DNA from: an uncultured Flavobacteriaceae bacterium
GTDB taxonomy: Bacteria > Bacteroidota > Bacteroidia > Flavobacteriales > Flavobacteriaceae
Direction of reading: 5' to 3'
Length of the DNA: 64,000 nucleotides
Assembly (NCBI GenBank): GCA_947497245.1
Contig: CANMFO010000002.1
Coordinates: forward strand, 558,001 to 622,000
The position numbers and the translations under genes are program-made. The notes below the pieces were generated by a model. That model did no database searches and was not told the origin of the DNA. It was given only the letters and a program-made list of their open reading frames with translations. Position 1 is the stretch's first letter; every line of letters begins with the position of its first letter. Below, in pieces: positions 45,037-53,016 of the stretch.

Positions 45037-45483
45037 TTATTTTACTTTAAACGCCTGTTTGAGCCAATCTAAAAGATTAAACTTTTTCTGTGCTGAATGT
45101 TGTTTTTCTAATTCGCCAGCGGAATTATGTTGACTAGGCGTATTTGACTTATCATAATATTTTAATTTATCATCTAAATCAACTTCTCTAACTTTTTCAA
45201 TTTCATCAATGCTATATTTGTGTGACCACCTAACTTTATTGTTTGTTATCCAATAATGCGACTTGCATTCTAAACTCCAACTACCAATAGATGGCTCGAG
45301 AGAAATTGTCTCTCCATTAAATGTTAAGCTCCAATCTGATGGCGAAAGAGGTGTAACAACTTCATTTTTACAACCACAAGCACATTTATGAATTACTGTT
45401 TCATATTCCATAGAAACATAGAGAACATTATCTTCTATTATATCTGGTATGTTTTCAACAAATTTATGTTTCAAAATCTTCAT
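45037..45483 (-). CDS. DUF6527 family protein of the ubiquitin-like operon
   Basis: This 148-residue protein matches the DUF6527 family. It has a HKCACGCKNEVV cysteine cluster (Cys34, 36, 38), LSPSDWSLTFNGETISLEPS, and GSWSLECKSHYWI (Cys73, His76). The cysteines and histidine could hold zinc. The C-terminal about 50 residues are a poorly conserved linker and a short amphipathic end. DUF6527 genes accompany bacterial ubiquitin-like conjugation genes; the biochemical role is unsettled (processing enzyme or ligase-like are options). The start overlaps the E1 gene by 20 bases. Confidence 0.8.
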   Translation of the reverse strand: MKILKHKFVENIPDIIEDNVLYVSMEYETVIHKCACGCKNEVVTPLSPSDWSLTFNGETISLEPSIGSWSLECKSHYWITNNKVRWSHKYSIDEIEKVREVDLDDKLKYYDKSNTPSQHNSAGELEKQHSAQKKFNLLDWLKQAFKVK

Positions 45484-46651
45484 TTAAAATTGTATTATCA
45501 TCAATTGAAAAAAGACTATGCTTTTCCTTTTCTGCATCATAATAAAAACCACACAGCTTCTTCCATTTTATTACAGCCAAAGCAGCATTTAGAGCATTTA
45601 ATTCAGCAATTTGAATGTTTTGGCTGTATTCATCATTCTCATCTCCATCTGCAAGAGAAATACGGCCTTTAGAAAAAATATGATCAACAAATCCATTTTT
45701 GCTTGTTGTAGTTCTAATCATGCCTATTAATGAATTCTCTGGTGTTAATTCTATTCCCATTCCTACATCTATGAAACTTATCCTATTTTCTGATAAATAA
45801 TCTATAATACTTTTTTTTATACCTCCTTTATCAATACATATAAAAACAAAATTCAAGTCTTGTAACTCACTTAAATTTGACTCAATAATAAATTTATCTC
45901 TAACAACAATATTATTGTGCATTCTAGAATAAATGGTTTGAAAATAATGAGTCTTCTTTGGTGTTTCTTTAAACACATCTTCTTCTGGAACACCTGGGGA
46001 TCTAAATGCATTATGTAATAAAAATTCATCATTATCAAAAATTCTTATTTCATTTACTGGACATTTGGAAACAAAATCTAATAAATAAGATCCAGTGCCT
46101 CCTATACCAATTATACCTATTCTTTGTTTTTTTAATTTCTCAGTAATATAAGTTACACCTGCTCTACTTGAATTTGTATCTGGATATTTTAATTCTGAAT
46201 TATCATCTAAACTCTCTACAAGTTTGAATGTTTTTGGTGTTATTGAACTATTTATGGATTGTGCGGGGCCACTTATAATATTAATATATGTAGACATTTT
46301 GTGGTAATAATCCAGATAACCTCCTTGCGGTTTATTTGAAAATGATCTATCTACATTAATTCCGCCAGCTAAAACAGTTTTGTTTTGCCCATGAACCAAT
46401 GCAGAAATTATGGATCCATCATTATTACATGGTTGCTCACCTATAAAATATGCAACATGATTATTAGGTTTACCAGACCTGTTTCCAGAAATTGTAAGTA
46501 CAGCTACTAGTGTCCCTATTTTAATTTGCTTACTCGAATTTAGATATGGGATACCACTAATTAGAACATGATTATTTTGCAGCTTAATTTCATATCCTTC
46601 ATCTCTTAATTTCTTAAGATCTGGACTATGATCTATTAGTTTGTGTAACAT
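45464..46651 (-). CDS. E1-like ThiF adenylyltransferase with N-terminal DUF6791 domain
   Basis: This 395-residue protein has an N-terminal DUF6791 domain (about 15-135: NNHVLISGIPY, GEQPCNNDG with Cys75, NKPQGGYLDYYHKMSTYI). A ThiF/E1 nucleotide-binding domain follows (GIGGTGSYL 182-190, acidic FDNDEF about 205-210, ICIDKGG about 271-277). ThiF proteins adenylate the C terminus of a ubiquitin-like partner. DUF6791 may serve an E2-like role with Cys75; this is inference. The genes on both sides overlap it, which suggests coupled translation. Confidence 0.85.
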   Translation of the reverse strand: MLHKLIDHSPDLKKLRDEGYEIKLQNNHVLISGIPYLNSSKQIKIGTLVAVLTISGNRSGKPNNHVAYFIGEQPCNNDGSIISALVHGQNKTVLAGGINVDRSFSNKPQGGYLDYYHKMSTYINIISGPAQSINSSITPKTFKLVESLDDNSELKYPDTNSSRAGVTYITEKLKKQRIGIIGIGGTGSYLLDFVSKCPVNEIRIFDNDEFLLHNAFRSPGVPEEDVFKETPKKTHYFQTIYSRMHNNIVVRDKFIIESNLSELQDLNFVFICIDKGGIKKSIIDYLSENRISFIDVGMGIELTPENSLIGMIRTTTSKNGFVDHIFSKGRISLADGDENDEYSQNIQIAELNALNAALAVIKWKKLCGFYYDAEKEKHSLFSIDDNTILNEDFET

Positions 46652-46916
46652 TGAATCTCATTTCGTCTTTAACCTTCACCTCATTACCTTTTACCATAAT
46701 TCCTTCAGGCTTATTATTATCTCCTTTCTTATAAGTAACTGTATAGGAAACATTTGGATCTGGAGAAACCGAGCCAAAAGCTAACACTACCACTTCATCA
46801 AAAGTTATCTTTTTTTCTGTCCAAATTTTTTCTCTAGTGTTTACTAAGATTTTGAATTCTTTATCTTGTCCAGGAGCGTTTTCATTTCCTCCTCCTTTAT
46901 TTTTATTGTTTTCCAT
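46626..46916 (-). CDS. Bacterial ubiquitin-like (multiubiquitin-type) protein
   Basis: This 96-residue protein has a flexible glycine/asparagine-rich N terminus and one beta-grasp domain of the multiubiquitin family. It opens with KEFKILVNTREKIWTEKKIT, continues through VVLAFG and VSYTVTYKK, and closes with MRFNVTQTNRS. The C terminus ends in Asn-Arg-Ser rather than Gly-Gly, as I recall for this family. The start at 46916 is preferred over 46940 because it clears the previous stop codon. Its end overlaps the E1 gene by 26 bases. It is the presumed conjugated tag. Confidence 0.8.
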   Translation of the reverse strand: MENNKNKGGGNENAPGQDKEFKILVNTREKIWTEKKITFDEVVVLAFGSVSPDPNVSYTVTYKKGDNNKPEGIMVKGNEVKVKDEMRFNVTQTNRS

Positions 46917-46927
46917 AATTATAATAT

Positions 46928-47947
46928 TTAGATAGCACAAAGATTAAATGCATAATCTTTATAACTAATTATATTTTGCTCATCTTTATTGTTTTTCCAT
47001 GCTGATTCATTATGACTTATTTCAATGATTTCAGATGGTCTTGTATATTTAAAAGTATTCGAAACCATATTCATAACCTCTATCTCATACTCTTCAAACA
47101 AAGATTCATTAAAAGTCAAACATGGCTTAAAGTAAGATCCAAAGTTCCCATTTTCAAATTCCATATATTCTCTATTAACAAGCTCTCCATCACTTATCAA
47201 TTCATACATTTTTTGGAATTTTGAAGGTACTGGACCTAACTTAATTGCTCTGTAATCTAAACCAGATATACCATGTCCATAATTCTTAAAAGATAGATAG
47301 TCACAGTAAAACATAAGCTTATTCAGCTTTGTTATCCAAGTTTGCATTCTTTCAGAAAAGAAAAGAACAATATTTGATATTCTTTCAAAGTCTGGTAATC
47401 GGTAACCTGTATATTGATCTGAAGCTATTTTTTCAAACAACTCATAGATAACTCGATCATGATATTTGTTATCTTCTTGAAGATTAATCAATTCATCAAC
47501 TTTCTGGCCTATTTTTTGAAATTCTTTAGGACTAATTAACTCTTCACTTGCTATCAAATCACGTTTGAAAGTTTCTGGGTTTTCTGCATTTAAAATTAAT
47601 CTGCCATTTCCAACACTTGGCACCTCTCCTTGCTCATAAAGCCTATAACTGTTGGCCCCTAGCCCAAGAATCTCTGCCATCTTCAAAGCTGAAACATCAT
47701 ATTTCGCCCTAATTCTTTTGATTTGGTCCGGAAAGGGCAACCCATATTTATCCCTGTATTGATTATATACTTGATTAAGGTTTAAAGCATCCAATTCGCT
47801 AGTTGTGAATTCCTCTTGAGTTTCCTCACATAAATAAAAATGTTCCGTAATCTCAAAGTCGTTTTTGCGAAAACTGAACGTGCTTACTTTTCTGTTCAGG
47901 CTTGCTTGTCCTTCAGAAAATGGGCTATCTATTTGTTCGTAAATCAT
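46928..47947 (-). CDS. Antitoxin with HTH and Panacea (DUF4065) domain
   Basis: This 339-residue protein has a vestigial MqsA-type zinc finger (one cysteine left, YLCEETQEEF). A helix-turn-helix lies at about 74-112 (YDVSALKMAEILGLGANSYR). A Panacea/DUF4065 domain fills about 200-330 (ITKLNKLMFYCDYLSFKNYG, IKLGPVPSKF). Panacea domains neutralise diverse toxins. It overlaps the MqsR-like toxin gene by ATGA. The HTH probably binds the CAACTTTATAGTTG palindromes upstream. It is followed 11 bases later by the ubiquitin-like gene. Confidence 0.88.
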   Translation of the reverse strand: MIYEQIDSPFSEGQASLNRKVSTFSFRKNDFEITEHFYLCEETQEEFTTSELDALNLNQVYNQYRDKYGLPFPDQIKRIRAKYDVSALKMAEILGLGANSYRLYEQGEVPSVGNGRLILNAENPETFKRDLIASEELISPKEFQKIGQKVDELINLQEDNKYHDRVIYELFEKIASDQYTGYRLPDFERISNIVLFFSERMQTWITKLNKLMFYCDYLSFKNYGHGISGLDYRAIKLGPVPSKFQKMYELISDGELVNREYMEFENGNFGSYFKPCLTFNESLFEEYEIEVMNMVSNTFKYTRPSEIIEISHNESAWKNNKDEQNIISYKDYAFNLCAI

Positions 47948-48291
47948 GTGAATGGATATTTGATAGTTCTTAATGGGTAGTGAAAGCTAATACAAATTAC
48001 TGGCTTGTTTAAATTCCCTAGCGTAATTTTGATGTACACTTCTTTTTTCTTTATGGTTTTACCAAATTCCCATAAATCCGGTCCACCCGCATAATCTTTG
48101 GTCGGGCCTTTATAAAAGTCCTTGTATGTTAATTTTTTCAAATGCTCTCTTACTGAAATATTAGTGAGCTCTAAATCCAACATGGTCTGAAGATTCTCCT
48201 TTCTTTCCCTTTTTATTATTACATCAAAAAACGTAATCTTACTTAAAAACTCCTTCAAAAACTGTTGTACATCTTTTTTTTTTGTATCCAT
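47944..48291 (-). CDS. MqsR-like toxin
   Basis: This 115-residue protein fits the MqsR toxin family. A helical N terminus is followed by LTYKDFYKGPTKDYAGGPDLWEFG, KEVYIKITL and VICISFHYP. MqsR proteins are mRNA-cutting enzymes of the RelE-like fold. It is the first gene of a five-gene overlapping operon and precedes its antitoxin, as in mqsRA. Two operator copies lie directly upstream. Confidence 0.82.
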   Translation of the reverse strand: MDTKKKDVQQFLKEFLSKITFFDVIIKRERKENLQTMLDLELTNISVREHLKKLTYKDFYKGPTKDYAGGPDLWEFGKTIKKKEVYIKITLGNLNKPVICISFHYPLRTIKYPFT

Positions 48292-48316
48292 GATTGCATA
48301 AGGAGTGATTTTTATT

Positions 48317-48372
48317 CAACTTTATAGTTACAAATATAATAAAATATATAATTATAAACAACTTTATAGTTG
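48317..48372 (-). promoter_or_regulatory. Promoter bracketed by two operator palindromes
   Basis: CAACTTTATAGTTA (48317-48330) and CAACTTTATAGTTG (48359-48372) are 42 bases apart start to start. Between them, on the minus strand, lies TATATTTG (complement of 48331-48338). A TTG -33 (complement of 48359-48361) is 20 bases away, inside the second palindrome. The first palindrome would cover the transcription start. This is a convincing autoregulated toxin-antitoxin promoter. Confidence 0.75.
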
Positions 48373-48391
48373 TTTTATGTTATTTCAGCAC

Positions 48392-48994
48392 TTATGTCCA
48401 TAACTTTTCGAACCGCTTACTGGCTACCCTAGTATATTGCGCTGTATGCTTTGGATCACGATGTCCAAGATAATCCTGAATCAAACGAAGGTCATAACCC
48501 ATATTGGCCAAATAAAAACCACAAGAATGACGCAAGGTATGCGGATGTATATTTTTGATACCTGACTTTTCTCCTACCACATTTACCATATATGATACTG
48601 CTTGTCTAGATAGAGGCATTGCCCTTTCATTTACAAATAGCCAAGGAAGATTATCTTCTCGTGAATTGAGGTATCGTTTAATCGCCCTCAATTCGTCACC
48701 AGAAATTGGATGTTCGGTAGACAAACCACCTTTCAATCGGTTTATCCATACCCTTGAATCATTAAGATTAATATCGGACTTTTTCAGAGCTATTCCTTCA
48801 CTAACTCTAAGACCATGTCGATACATCATCAAAAGTAAAAGGTAATTTCTTTTTGGGTATCTTGTCTTTTTAGAAGCCTCCAAAAAAAATTTGATTTCGG
48901 AATTGTTTAGGTAATCTTTACCCTTCTTGTGGAAGTTTGAGGTCTTTTCAGGACTCTTCACAAAATCCACTTTTTGTAAAAAGTTTAATTCCAA
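48392..48994 (-). CDS. Small tyrosine recombinase (XerD/FimB-like)
   Basis: This 200-residue recombinase has mainly the catalytic domain. The motifs are RHGLRVSEG (first Arg), HPHTLRHSCG (His-x-x-Arg), YLGHRDPKH (His) and QYTRV (Tyr nucleophile). The size is that of FimB/FimE invertases. It is followed 100 bases later by the toxin-antitoxin/ubiquitin-like operon. A decayed copy of its start lies at 43790-43938. Confidence 0.9.
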   Translation of the reverse strand: MELNFLQKVDFVKSPEKTSNFHKKGKDYLNNSEIKFFLEASKKTRYPKRNYLLLLMMYRHGLRVSEGIALKKSDINLNDSRVWINRLKGGLSTEHPISGDELRAIKRYLNSREDNLPWLFVNERAMPLSRQAVSYMVNVVGEKSGIKNIHPHTLRHSCGFYLANMGYDLRLIQDYLGHRDPKHTAQYTRVASKRFEKLWT

Positions 48995-49092
48995 CCAGGA
49001 ATCATTTTCGGAAATAGTCTAAAAGTTCAAGTAAAAGCCCAAATATCTTTTCTTAGAAGAGCAGTTCCTAAATCCACTATAATTGACCTACG
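48953..49092. repeat. Repeat covering the recombinase start (intact copy)
   Basis: This aligns with 43790-43938 over its whole length, including GAAATAGTCTAAAAG and TTTTCTTAGAAG blocks. It includes the first 14 codons of the recombinase gene and its 5' flank. The rest of the gap up to 49172 holds nothing recognisable. Confidence 0.7.
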
Positions 49093-49172
49093 CCAAATAC
49101 ACTTTTTTTTACGTAAAATTTGATAAATGGTATTCCGATAGATATCTGTTTATCGAGACCTTGTAATAAAAA

Positions 49173-51359
49173 TTATAAAACACACTCAAAAATCCCGATA
49201 ACCCTGAAAGTAGATGTTGTCTGATTTTCTAGTACAAGATCTGTATAACCTGTGTCGGTGGACAAGGGCTTTAAAATTATGGTTTCATGCCTCCACTGGC
49301 CTCCCTCAGAATTTTTTTTGCTATGATACTCCTTAACAGTATAACATGAGCCGAAGTCGCTATCCTGAACATCGGTATGCTCAGCTAGAACTATCTGACC
49401 ATTTCTAGAACCACCTGAGTATTTCCTGAAAAGACAATAGGAACCATTGGGAATCACTTTGTTCATGGAATCTCCGATTATTTGGCATGCAAATAAATCT
49501 TTTGATGGTCTATAATTTGAGGGAGGATGAATCCATTTTACATCTTCCACTTGTTGAATTTGACCAAATTCGCCAGCAGCCACTTTTAAATCATACAGTG
49601 GTATACTATTCTCGAAAGGTATGACCCCTTGATGTGGGATAAATTGGACATTTTCTTCCTCTTGAATCCCTGGCATGTACTTTGAAAAATAGTCTCGAAG
49701 ATTCTCATCACACACATATACATATGTCCCCTTAATCGCTCGTAGCATGATAGTTTTGTAGATATTGAGGATATACTCATGTAATTCTTCAGGGTTTTCA
49801 ATGGCATGTTTGCCATTTTTGTCAAAGTAGTTTTCCTCCTTGATTACAATTTTATTAAGCGCTTTATCATAAGTGATTTCCTTGCCAAAAATGACACCTG
49901 CATAATTTAGATCATAACCTTGGGTGGTATGGATGCAACCTACTTCACCTACAGAACCCTCCGAGTTAATCCAGTCGTACGAAGTCGTATTCCATCTTAA
50001 ACTAATGTCATCGAAAATCAAGTCGTAAGCGGCAGGGTCTTTTTTAGATTTCCATTCCCAGGAGTAGCCCGCAATCAACCTGGATAATCCACTTTCTTCA
50101 TCTCGCCATTGAATCTGTTCAGCCATTTCCCTAACAGAATCGAACATCAGCAATTCATAGTCTTGAGAATTAAATTCCTTTGGATTGCTGTCCAAATCGC
50201 GTTTAAGAAGTCCATCTACAAAGGACACATACGAATTTCCACCTCGTACTCGAAATTGAGATTTTAGTTGCTCAACTTTTGTCCCTGAGTGTCTTTTAAG
50301 TTTGTCAAAATCCTCCTTTTTCGTATCGGAAGGTTTTATGGACTGTGCCTTATCGTAAAACAATATCGCAATTTTCGATTTGAGCAATATCCAATCCAAC
50401 TCACTACATACCATTTTATCCAAGCCCAAGGTCCTGCATGCCCTATCAAAAGCTCCATAATATGTTCCCAAGTTTTGGCGTCTTCTTAAACGGTGCGACT
50501 CATCTACCAATAATATGTCATAGTCCTCCTTGGTTACCTCGGCAGGCCCTATGACCATTTTAGCGCTCAATCCTTTTATGTTCTTAAAAACCTTTTTCAA
50601 AGTACTTCTAAAAGAGGCCATAGGAACGACCAAAGCTATTTTTGGATTTGGCAATTCATGTTTAATGGAACTTACTAGATACATAAATTCCGCTTCATCT
50701 TCGCCAAATTCCTGAAAGTTAAAATCGGTGTTGTCCGAATACAGCATTTTAAATAGGAAGACTGCCAATATAGTTTTACCTGTACCCGCTCCTCCTTCAA
50801 TAATTATGTTTTTATTTTCTTTGTCCAAAAGACTTTTAAGGATGCTTAGTAGCCCAGCACTTTGTTCTTTTGTAAGACTTTTATATGGAGAATACTTAAA
50901 GAGGTCAGAATTATTAATAAACTCTATAGAGTGCTTGGTGAGGCCTTCTGCGCGAAGCGAATTCCATATGGATTTAAACATATCCCAATAGAATTCGCGT
51001 TTTTGGAAATAGTTGTGATTTGCCAGTCCTAGATTGCCATTTTGTAATTGGTAAACACCATCACCGGCAATATACTTAATAAGATTGGACTCGATATCTA
51101 AAGTGGCAGATTTATTAAATTTCTCGCTAGTAATCAAATGAACCGATGTCAACTTAGTTTTCCTATCGTTCTTGAGATGAGTATTCATTCTGGAATACGT
51201 GTCCGTAGTCTCTCCGATATAAGCCTCTTTTGTTCTTTCACTGCTCAGTATGTAAACTACAGGCCATAAATCCTTGGCAAAATGATTATTATCGAATTCC
51301 TTAAAAAGACTGGAAGAAAATTCATAATCCTTGATAACAAACTGATTTTTAAGAATCAT
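49173..51359 (-). CDS. GIY-YIG / DUF2075 helicase / S24-peptidase fusion
   Basis: This is a 728-residue three-part protein. An N-terminal GIY-YIG nuclease-like domain (about 33-62 and on: VVYILSSERTKEAYIGE) comes first. A DUF2075 superfamily helicase follows, with Walker A GGAGTGKT (189-197 area) and Walker B DILLVDESHR (281-290). The C-terminal LexA/S24 peptidase-like domain has Ser631 (IIGDSMNKVIPNG) and Lys676 (YTVKEY) as the likely dyad. It overlaps the MazG-like gene by ATGA. The family is often found in defence islands; the mechanism is unknown. Confidence 0.88.
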   Translation of the reverse strand: MILKNQFVIKDYEFSSSLFKEFDNNHFAKDLWPVVYILSSERTKEAYIGETTDTYSRMNTHLKNDRKTKLTSVHLITSEKFNKSATLDIESNLIKYIAGDGVYQLQNGNLGLANHNYFQKREFYWDMFKSIWNSLRAEGLTKHSIEFINNSDLFKYSPYKSLTKEQSAGLLSILKSLLDKENKNIIIEGGAGTGKTILAVFLFKMLYSDNTDFNFQEFGEDEAEFMYLVSSIKHELPNPKIALVVPMASFRSTLKKVFKNIKGLSAKMVIGPAEVTKEDYDILLVDESHRLRRRQNLGTYYGAFDRACRTLGLDKMVCSELDWILLKSKIAILFYDKAQSIKPSDTKKEDFDKLKRHSGTKVEQLKSQFRVRGGNSYVSFVDGLLKRDLDSNPKEFNSQDYELLMFDSVREMAEQIQWRDEESGLSRLIAGYSWEWKSKKDPAAYDLIFDDISLRWNTTSYDWINSEGSVGEVGCIHTTQGYDLNYAGVIFGKEITYDKALNKIVIKEENYFDKNGKHAIENPEELHEYILNIYKTIMLRAIKGTYVYVCDENLRDYFSKYMPGIQEEENVQFIPHQGVIPFENSIPLYDLKVAAGEFGQIQQVEDVKWIHPPSNYRPSKDLFACQIIGDSMNKVIPNGSYCLFRKYSGGSRNGQIVLAEHTDVQDSDFGSCYTVKEYHSKKNSEGGQWRHETIILKPLSTDTGYTDLVLENQTTSTFRVIGIFECVL

Positions 51360-51676
51360 AGTTCGCTATACTTTTTGGCTGTTCCCTTTGATTTTTCGAT
51401 TGGGTATTTAATTCCGTTTTTCTTTATTTTATCAAGTATTATCTCCTCGACATCAAAGTCATATTTTTCTGCTAGTAGCAATGCAAAGGCAAAAACATCG
51501 GCTAACTCCTCCCTTACTTTTTCTTTTTTGGCATCTTTTGCCTCCTTCCATAGGAATAACTCCAACAATTCTCCTGCTTCAACATTTATTGCAACAGCCA
51601 AGTCCTTTGGATTATGGAATTGTTCCCAGTCCCGTTCATTTCTAAACTTTATAAGCTCCTGGATTACCTTTTTCAT
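51356..51676 (-). CDS. MazG-like nucleotide pyrophosphohydrolase
   Basis: This 106-residue all-helical protein has the MazG/dCTPase signature. It has an EAGELLELFLWKEA helix with the metal-binding EExxE-like acidic residues and EELADVFAFALLLAEKYD. Such enzymes hydrolyse NTPs or dNTPs to monophosphates. It is the first gene of a two-gene operon with the DUF2075 fusion, so it may lower or police nucleotide pools for that system. Confidence 0.88.
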   Translation of the reverse strand: MKKVIQELIKFRNERDWEQFHNPKDLAVAINVEAGELLELFLWKEAKDAKKEKVREELADVFAFALLLAEKYDFDVEEIILDKIKKNGIKYPIEKSKGTAKKYSEL

Positions 51677-51935
51677 ACAATGACATTTTTTCTGTTAGAA
51701 AATGGATTATGTAGATACTCGACTTGACAAATCAAATATAATTGTTATTAACTAAGCAATATATAACATTGAAGACTTGAATTTAAATTGTTATTAAAAA
51801 ATTCAAGCAAAGTGTATGGTCTGTCCAAATGGAATAACCCTCCCACGTCTCGATTTTCCATCTTTTAAAGCAATTCCCAAAACCAAGTCCCGGAGTACAA
51901 CATTTGTAGGTAGGTTTCCACAATAGAATAGGTTC

Positions 51936-52059
51936 AACCCACCAACAATCCACGGCCAACTGTTAATTTTTGATTGCAACTTCCCACCTATTCCGATATA
52001 CGCCCACTTGTTACATGGGTTTTTCTTTCCAGTCATTTTATCTGCAACTTAATGGGATT
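51936..52059. repeat. 124-bp direct repeat, copy A
   Basis: This matches 53911-54034 at the same length with only scattered differences. The last about 50 bases (TTGTTACATGGGTTTTTC onward) are identical. It could encode part of a small minus-strand frame beginning MTGKKNPCNKWAY, but copy B has a stop in that frame. The remaining gap 51677-52158 holds no other supported feature. Confidence 0.85.
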
Positions 52060-52136
52060 TAATATTAACAGGGGCGTGCTCGCCTGTCAGCAGGCAGGTT
52101 AAGTGCTAACCCACGCAACACCCATAACCGAAACCG

Positions 52137-52880
52137 TTGGCACTAATTTGAAAATGCTATGGAAAAAACATTTGGAATTTTGATTTTGATTCTGACTTTA
52201 ACTTTTCAAAGTTGCACAGAGAAAGAAGATGACTTGATCAGCCAAAATTGTGAATCGGACTGTACAGAAATTATTGGAAAGTTAATGACTGACAATGCAA
52301 CTGTTCCAATTGTCGATCGTAAAGTCACAGTTGTTTGGGACAATACGAGTTTTGGCTCTGGAGTTGTTAGAACGAAAGCCACAGCAAGAACTGATTCCAA
52401 TGGAGGATTTTATTTGAAGTTTTTTATACGAGACGATGAACTTGAAGATGGCTTGCATCGCATGTTTTATGACAAGCTTGATAATGATGAGTTCCTAAGC
52501 GCAGATTTAAATGGAATTCCATTGTTGCAAATTGGGCGAGACACCATGTTGACACGTAATCATAATGTGCCCAAAAAGGCATTTTTAGATTTAACCCTAT
52601 TGAATCTAAATGATTTTCAGCAAGGAGATTATTTCTGGACAAATTTTGAGTATATCAGACCTGTTGGCTATTCTCAATCCATTGATGGGGCAATCCATGG
52701 ATGGACCAACGAATTTGATAGTAACCAATTAATTGAACTGGCTGGAAATCAACCCATAGCCATAGAAATTGTTCGAGAGGTAAACGATATACCAACTAGA
52801 AAAAATGATACATTATTTATTAACGCTGGAACAACCTCGAATTATACTGTAGATTTCAATAACTAAAAAACCAGTGCCAA
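52137..52880. repeat. Inverted repeat flanking a single-gene cassette (first)
   Basis: TTGGCACT at 52137-52144 and its exact complement AGTGCCAA at 52873-52880 stand 15 bases before and a few bases after the lipoprotein gene. This is the boundary layout of a mobile cassette. Confidence 0.5.
52159..52866 (+). CDS. Cassette-encoded lipoprotein
   Basis: This 235-residue protein has a lipoprotein signal ending at FQSC. The mature part begins like a carboxypeptidase-regulatory-like beta domain (GKLMTDNATVPIVDRKVTVVW, TDSNGGFYLKF). The rest is unrecognised. It is alone between inverted repeats and differs in base composition from the host genes beside the island. Confidence 0.75.
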   Translation: MEKTFGILILILTLTFQSCTEKEDDLISQNCESDCTEIIGKLMTDNATVPIVDRKVTVVWDNTSFGSGVVRTKATARTDSNGGFYLKFFIRDDELEDGLHRMFYDKLDNDEFLSADLNGIPLLQIGRDTMLTRNHNVPKKAFLDLTLLNLNDFQQGDYFWTNFEYIRPVGYSQSIDGAIHGWTNEFDSNQLIELAGNQPIAIEIVREVNDIPTRKNDTLFINAGTTSNYTVDFNN

Positions 52881-53016
52881 TACCTTATAAAGTTAATTGC
52901 TAGGGCAAGCATACTTACGAAAATCCCCACGTCCCGACGACCATTGGGATTCTGTTCGGGCTGTATTTGCCAAATTAGGTACTTAAACAACACAACTGAT
53001 CTTATACAGAGACGCT

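Noticed and set aside
48317-48372. Invertible promoter for the small FimB-like recombinase
   Set aside because: The palindromes are self-complementary and only 28 bases apart, too close for a usual invertible switch. Operator sites fit better.
51803-52036. Minus-strand 77-codon frame covering repeat copy A
   Set aside because: The corresponding frame in the near-identical copy B carries a stop, so the conservation is better explained by a non-coding repeat.
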